Below are positions 61,793 through 64,000 of a stretch of 64,000 nucleotides of DNA, piece by piece (the stretch's first letter is position 1; each line of letters opens with the position of its first letter). This DNA is from Methylobacterium bullatum. GTDB taxonomy: Bacteria > Pseudomonadota > Alphaproteobacteria > Rhizobiales > Beijerinckiaceae. The position numbers and the translations under genes are program-made. Under the pieces are notes generated by a model, which searched no databases, was not told the DNA's origin, and saw only the letters and a program-made list of their open reading frames with translations. The stretch is from the NCBI GenBank assembly GCA_902712845.1, contig LR743504.1, positions 3,322,001 through 3,386,000 of the forward strand, written 5' to 3'.

Positions 61793-62275
61793 GTGGCTGT
61801 GACGATCCGTGCCCTGGACCCGTCCTATGCGACGCTGGGGATCGCCCTTCACTTCCTCGCCCGCCGCGCGCCCTTCTCCGGTTTCCGTTTCGGCGACCTG
61901 ACCCAGACCGTGGACGACCAGATCCGTCGCTGCCACGCGCTCTTCGCCTTCGACGACAGGCGGGTCGTCGGCTATCTCGGATGGCATCTCTACAGCCACG
62001 CGGAGGCCCGCGACTTCGCCCGGACGGGGAAGCCGCCGCCCCTCGACCGGCCCGACGGCGCGGATGTGGCCTGGGTGATGACGGCGGCCGCTTCCGTGCC
62101 CCAGACGCTGATGGCGCTCGTGGAGGCGGGCAAGGCCCTGAACATCGGCCGCCGGGCGATGGGCGTGCGCTACAGGAAGACGGGCAAGCGCGTGATCTTC
62201 GATCAGCTGATCGCGCCGCGTCGCGCGACGACGGGCGCCGTCCGGGACGAGGATGCCGGCCCGCCTCAGCGATAG
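61793..62275 (+). CDS. Small HlyC-like (acyltransferase-fold) protein
   Basis: A 160-residue protein. The pattern FRFGDLTQTVDDQIRRCHALFAFDDRRVVGYLGWHLYSHAEARDF, a later ADVAWVMTAAAS and RAMGVRYRKTGKRVIF matches, in order, the conserved regions of HlyC-type toxin-activating lysine acyltransferases (GNAT-like fold). However, the catalytic His and Asp of HlyC align with non-catalytic residues here (in RRAPFSG and AWVMTA), so activity is doubtful. GTG at 61793 is preceded by GAGGAGC. It lies 54 bp after pfkB. Given several RTX proteins in the window a link is tempting but unproven. Confidence 0.5.
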   Translation: MAVTIRALDPSYATLGIALHFLARRAPFSGFRFGDLTQTVDDQIRRCHALFAFDDRRVVGYLGWHLYSHAEARDFARTGKPPPLDRPDGADVAWVMTAAASVPQTLMALVEAGKALNIGRRAMGVRYRKTGKRVIFDQLIAPRRATTGAVRDEDAGPPQR

Positions 62276-63114
62276 GCGCCCTTCGCCTCGTCGAACGCGA
62301 AGGTCCTGGCATCCCGATCCGTCGCCGGGCGGACCTTCCCATCCTCGCCACGGACCGTGCCGGTGAGGGTCACCCTAACGGGAGGCCATGCGAGGGGCTT
62401 GAACGAGTCCTCCGGCAGGATCTCGAGCCGGCCCTCGCTCTTGCCCATCCGACAGGGCTCGCCGCCATCGGTGTCGCAGGCGGCGGTCTCGTCGGACCCG
62501 GCAGGAACCTCCCCCGCCACGCTCCAGCGCAGCGGCACCTTGCTGAAATGCAGTAGGAGAAACGAGAAGCTTTGCGCGCCCGCCGCCCCATACGAGGTGA
62601 GGCGCAAGCCCATCACCAGGCGCACCCGGTTCACGGCCCTGGTCACCGCCCCGAGCCCCTCGTCCACCTGCGGAGCGTCCCCGTTGCGGTTGCCGGTGCC
62701 GATGCGCCCGATCTCGGTCTGCACACCCTTGAGGCGCCAGCGCGCATCCTCGAACGCGAAGGTCGCGGCCGCGACGGTCCGCCGGTCGGGCGTGTCCGCG
62801 TCCTCCCCCGGCGCCGGCATCGTCGCGAAGCCCGTGAACCAGGTCCCCGTGGCGGCGGGGATCATCGCCCCGTACCAGAACGCCGCCGGGCGGCCGTCCT
62901 TCATCCGGCAGGTCCCGGTCTCGGTGCGTGCGGGATTCCCGCAGATCGCCGCCAGCACCGTCTCCTCGGGCGGCCCGACGAGGTCCGGATCGGCCGCGGC
63001 GGGGGAGACGCCACCGGTGGCCGAGGCCGCCAGAGCCAGCAGCGCCAGCGCGCTCACGCGGGCCGAACGCCCGCACAGCCCCTTCGATCTCTTCATACCC
63101 TTCGATCGCTTCAT
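62266..63114 (-). CDS. Secreted hypothetical protein
   Basis: A 282-residue protein with a signal peptide: basic start (MKRSKGMKRSKGLCGRSAR), hydrophobic core (VSALALLALAASATGG) and a likely cleavage after PAAA near residue 41. The mature part has two candidate disulphide Cys pairs (AICGNPARTETGTC; ACDTDGGEPC). The start contains a direct duplication of the hexapeptide MKRSKG (two ATGs, 63114 and 63099), either of which could initiate. No family recognised. Its 3' end overlaps the convergent HlyC-like gene by 10 bp. Confidence 0.6.
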   Translation of the reverse strand: MKRSKGMKRSKGLCGRSARVSALALLALAASATGGVSPAAADPDLVGPPEETVLAAICGNPARTETGTCRMKDGRPAAFWYGAMIPAATGTWFTGFATMPAPGEDADTPDRRTVAAATFAFEDARWRLKGVQTEIGRIGTGNRNGDAPQVDEGLGAVTRAVNRVRLVMGLRLTSYGAAGAQSFSFLLLHFSKVPLRWSVAGEVPAGSDETAACDTDGGEPCRMGKSEGRLEILPEDSFKPLAWPPVRVTLTGTVRGEDGKVRPATDRDARTFAFDEAKGAYR

Positions 63115-63197
63115 GGGGCCGAGCCATGCCACGGGCGCCGCCGGTCCGACACCGGGACAGATGTACGATGGCCGGGACCGGGGCCCGGCGGGGCGGG

Positions 63198-63845
63198 TCA
63201 CCCGCACACCCCGGCATCGGCCGCCTTCGCCGCAGCCGCGGAACGGGAGGTGACGTCGAGAGCCCGCAGAAGCGCCGAGACATGGACCCGGACCGTGAAC
63301 GGGGAGATGTCCAGTTCGCGGGCGATCTCCTTGTTGGTGTGCCCCATGGCGACGAGACGCAGGACGTCGCGCTGGCGCTGCGTCAGGGCCGGCAGGGGGG
63401 AGCGCGGCGCGGAGAGGCCCGAGGCGAGGTCGCGACGGATCACGAATTCGCCATCGCGGATCGCCGAGATCGCCCGGGCGATCTCCTTCGCGGGCAGGGA
63501 TTTGCGGATGAATCCGTCGGCGCCCTCGGCCATGACCGCGCGGATCACGGCTTCGTCCTCGATCATCGAGACGACGACGATGGAGGCCCTCGGAACCTCC
63601 TCGCGCAGCGCACCGATGGCGCGATGGGGATCGAGGCCGGGAAACACGGGGTCGAGGAAGACGATCTCCGGCGGCGGCCCCGCGCGTGACAGCGCCAGAA
63701 CCTGTTCCAGCGTGGCGGCCTCCTGCACGAGCGCTTCCGGGTAGAGCCGTTCGGCGATGTGCACCATTCCCGCGCGGAACAGCGGATGGTCATCGGCGAC
63801 GATGATCGTCTCTTTCACCGTTCCACTCACTCCACTCCCGATCAC
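63198..63845 (-). CDS. NarL/FixJ family response regulator
   Basis: A 215-residue two-component response regulator. The receiver domain (about 12-130) has acidic pocket residues Asp18/Asp19 (VADDHP), the phospho-acceptor Asp65 ([10 protein letters not shown]) and the conserved lysine in [10 protein letters not shown]. The LuxR-type output HTH (about 148-208) is [46 protein letters not shown] at 63845 is used here; a second GTG at 63818 ([11 protein letters not shown]) may be the real start. No sensor kinase is adjacent in the window. The partner may lie to the right. Confidence 0.88.
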   Translation of the reverse strand: MIGSGVSGTVKETIIVADDHPLFRAGMVHIAERLYPEALVQEAATLEQVLALSRAGPPPEIVFLDPVFPGLDPHRAIGALREEVPRASIVVVSMIEDEAVIRAVMAEGADGFIRKSLPAKEIARAISAIRDGEFVIRRDLASGLSAPRSPLPALTQRQRDVLRLVAMGHTNKEIARELDISPFTVRVHVSALLRALDVTSRSAAAAKAADAGVCG

Positions 63846-64000
63846 GACATCGGACTTAAGCCCCCATGCGACCGGACTGGCTGCCTAGTGCCAGGCAAGG
63901 GGCAGGAGGGGTCAAGGCCAAGGCCATAGGTCATGTGTACTAGTAGACCGGTTTTTGGCGGGTGCATAGAAGCTCGAACGAATAACGAACGCATCTTAGC

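Overview
The window looks like chromosomal DNA of a GC-rich alphaproteobacterium, most consistent with the Methylobacteriaceae or related Hyphomicrobiales. The basis is GC-rich codon usage, a fused urease gamma-beta subunit, a Bradyrhizobium-like tartrate dehydratase, a Methylocella-like trimethylamine pathway and many short palindromic repeats. This placement is inferred from gene content. No rRNA, CRISPR array, phage or conjugation genes were seen.

Layout. (1) 1-5164: end of a glycan or nucleotide-sugar cluster (DegT aminotransferase, WbqC, two paralogous beta-propeller proteins, a GNAT enzyme, a SAM methyltransferase). A 481-bp internally deleted IS3-type element and a tRNA-Lys gene follow. 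(2) 5998-10944: queuosine genes tgt and queA, a DUF4239 membrane protein, a small basic protein and a CDF transporter. (3) 11087-18647: two RTX-type proteins flanking a Rieske-FAD reductase. (4) 18927-27984: regulators, a YoaK protein and a tartrate cluster (dctA, tarD, small winged-helix-like protein, 2-hydroxyacid dehydrogenase, ttuC) with a divergent LysR gene. (5) 28154-46278: methylated-amine region. It holds a GcvT-like protein, an APC permease, dmmABC, SDR/LysR/LuxR genes, tmm, tdm and two chemoreceptor-type proteins. (6) 46778-59557: a third RTX protein, urtA, the urease operon ureE-F-AB-C-G-D, and a 1298-residue serralysin-like RTX metalloprotease with a translationally coupled small gene. 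(7) 59944-63845: GntR regulator, PfkB kinase, an HlyC-like small protein, a secreted protein and a NarL-type response regulator.

How it works together. Tmm oxidises trimethylamine to TMAO. Tdm cleaves TMAO to dimethylamine plus formaldehyde. DmmABC demethylates dimethylamine to methylamine. Formaldehyde and methylamine are then available for C1 and nitrogen metabolism, and urease with a urea-type binding protein adds another nitrogen source. The most novel-looking signal is a repeated bipartite motif, TTCTC-N15-TTCTC. It occurs about 120-150 bp upstream of both dmmA and tmm and once more between the permease and dmmA, which suggests one regulator for the scattered pathway. Four RTX-type proteins occur without any type I secretion genes in the window. 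At least five families of short palindromic repeats are interspersed, one copy of them inside the urease operon.
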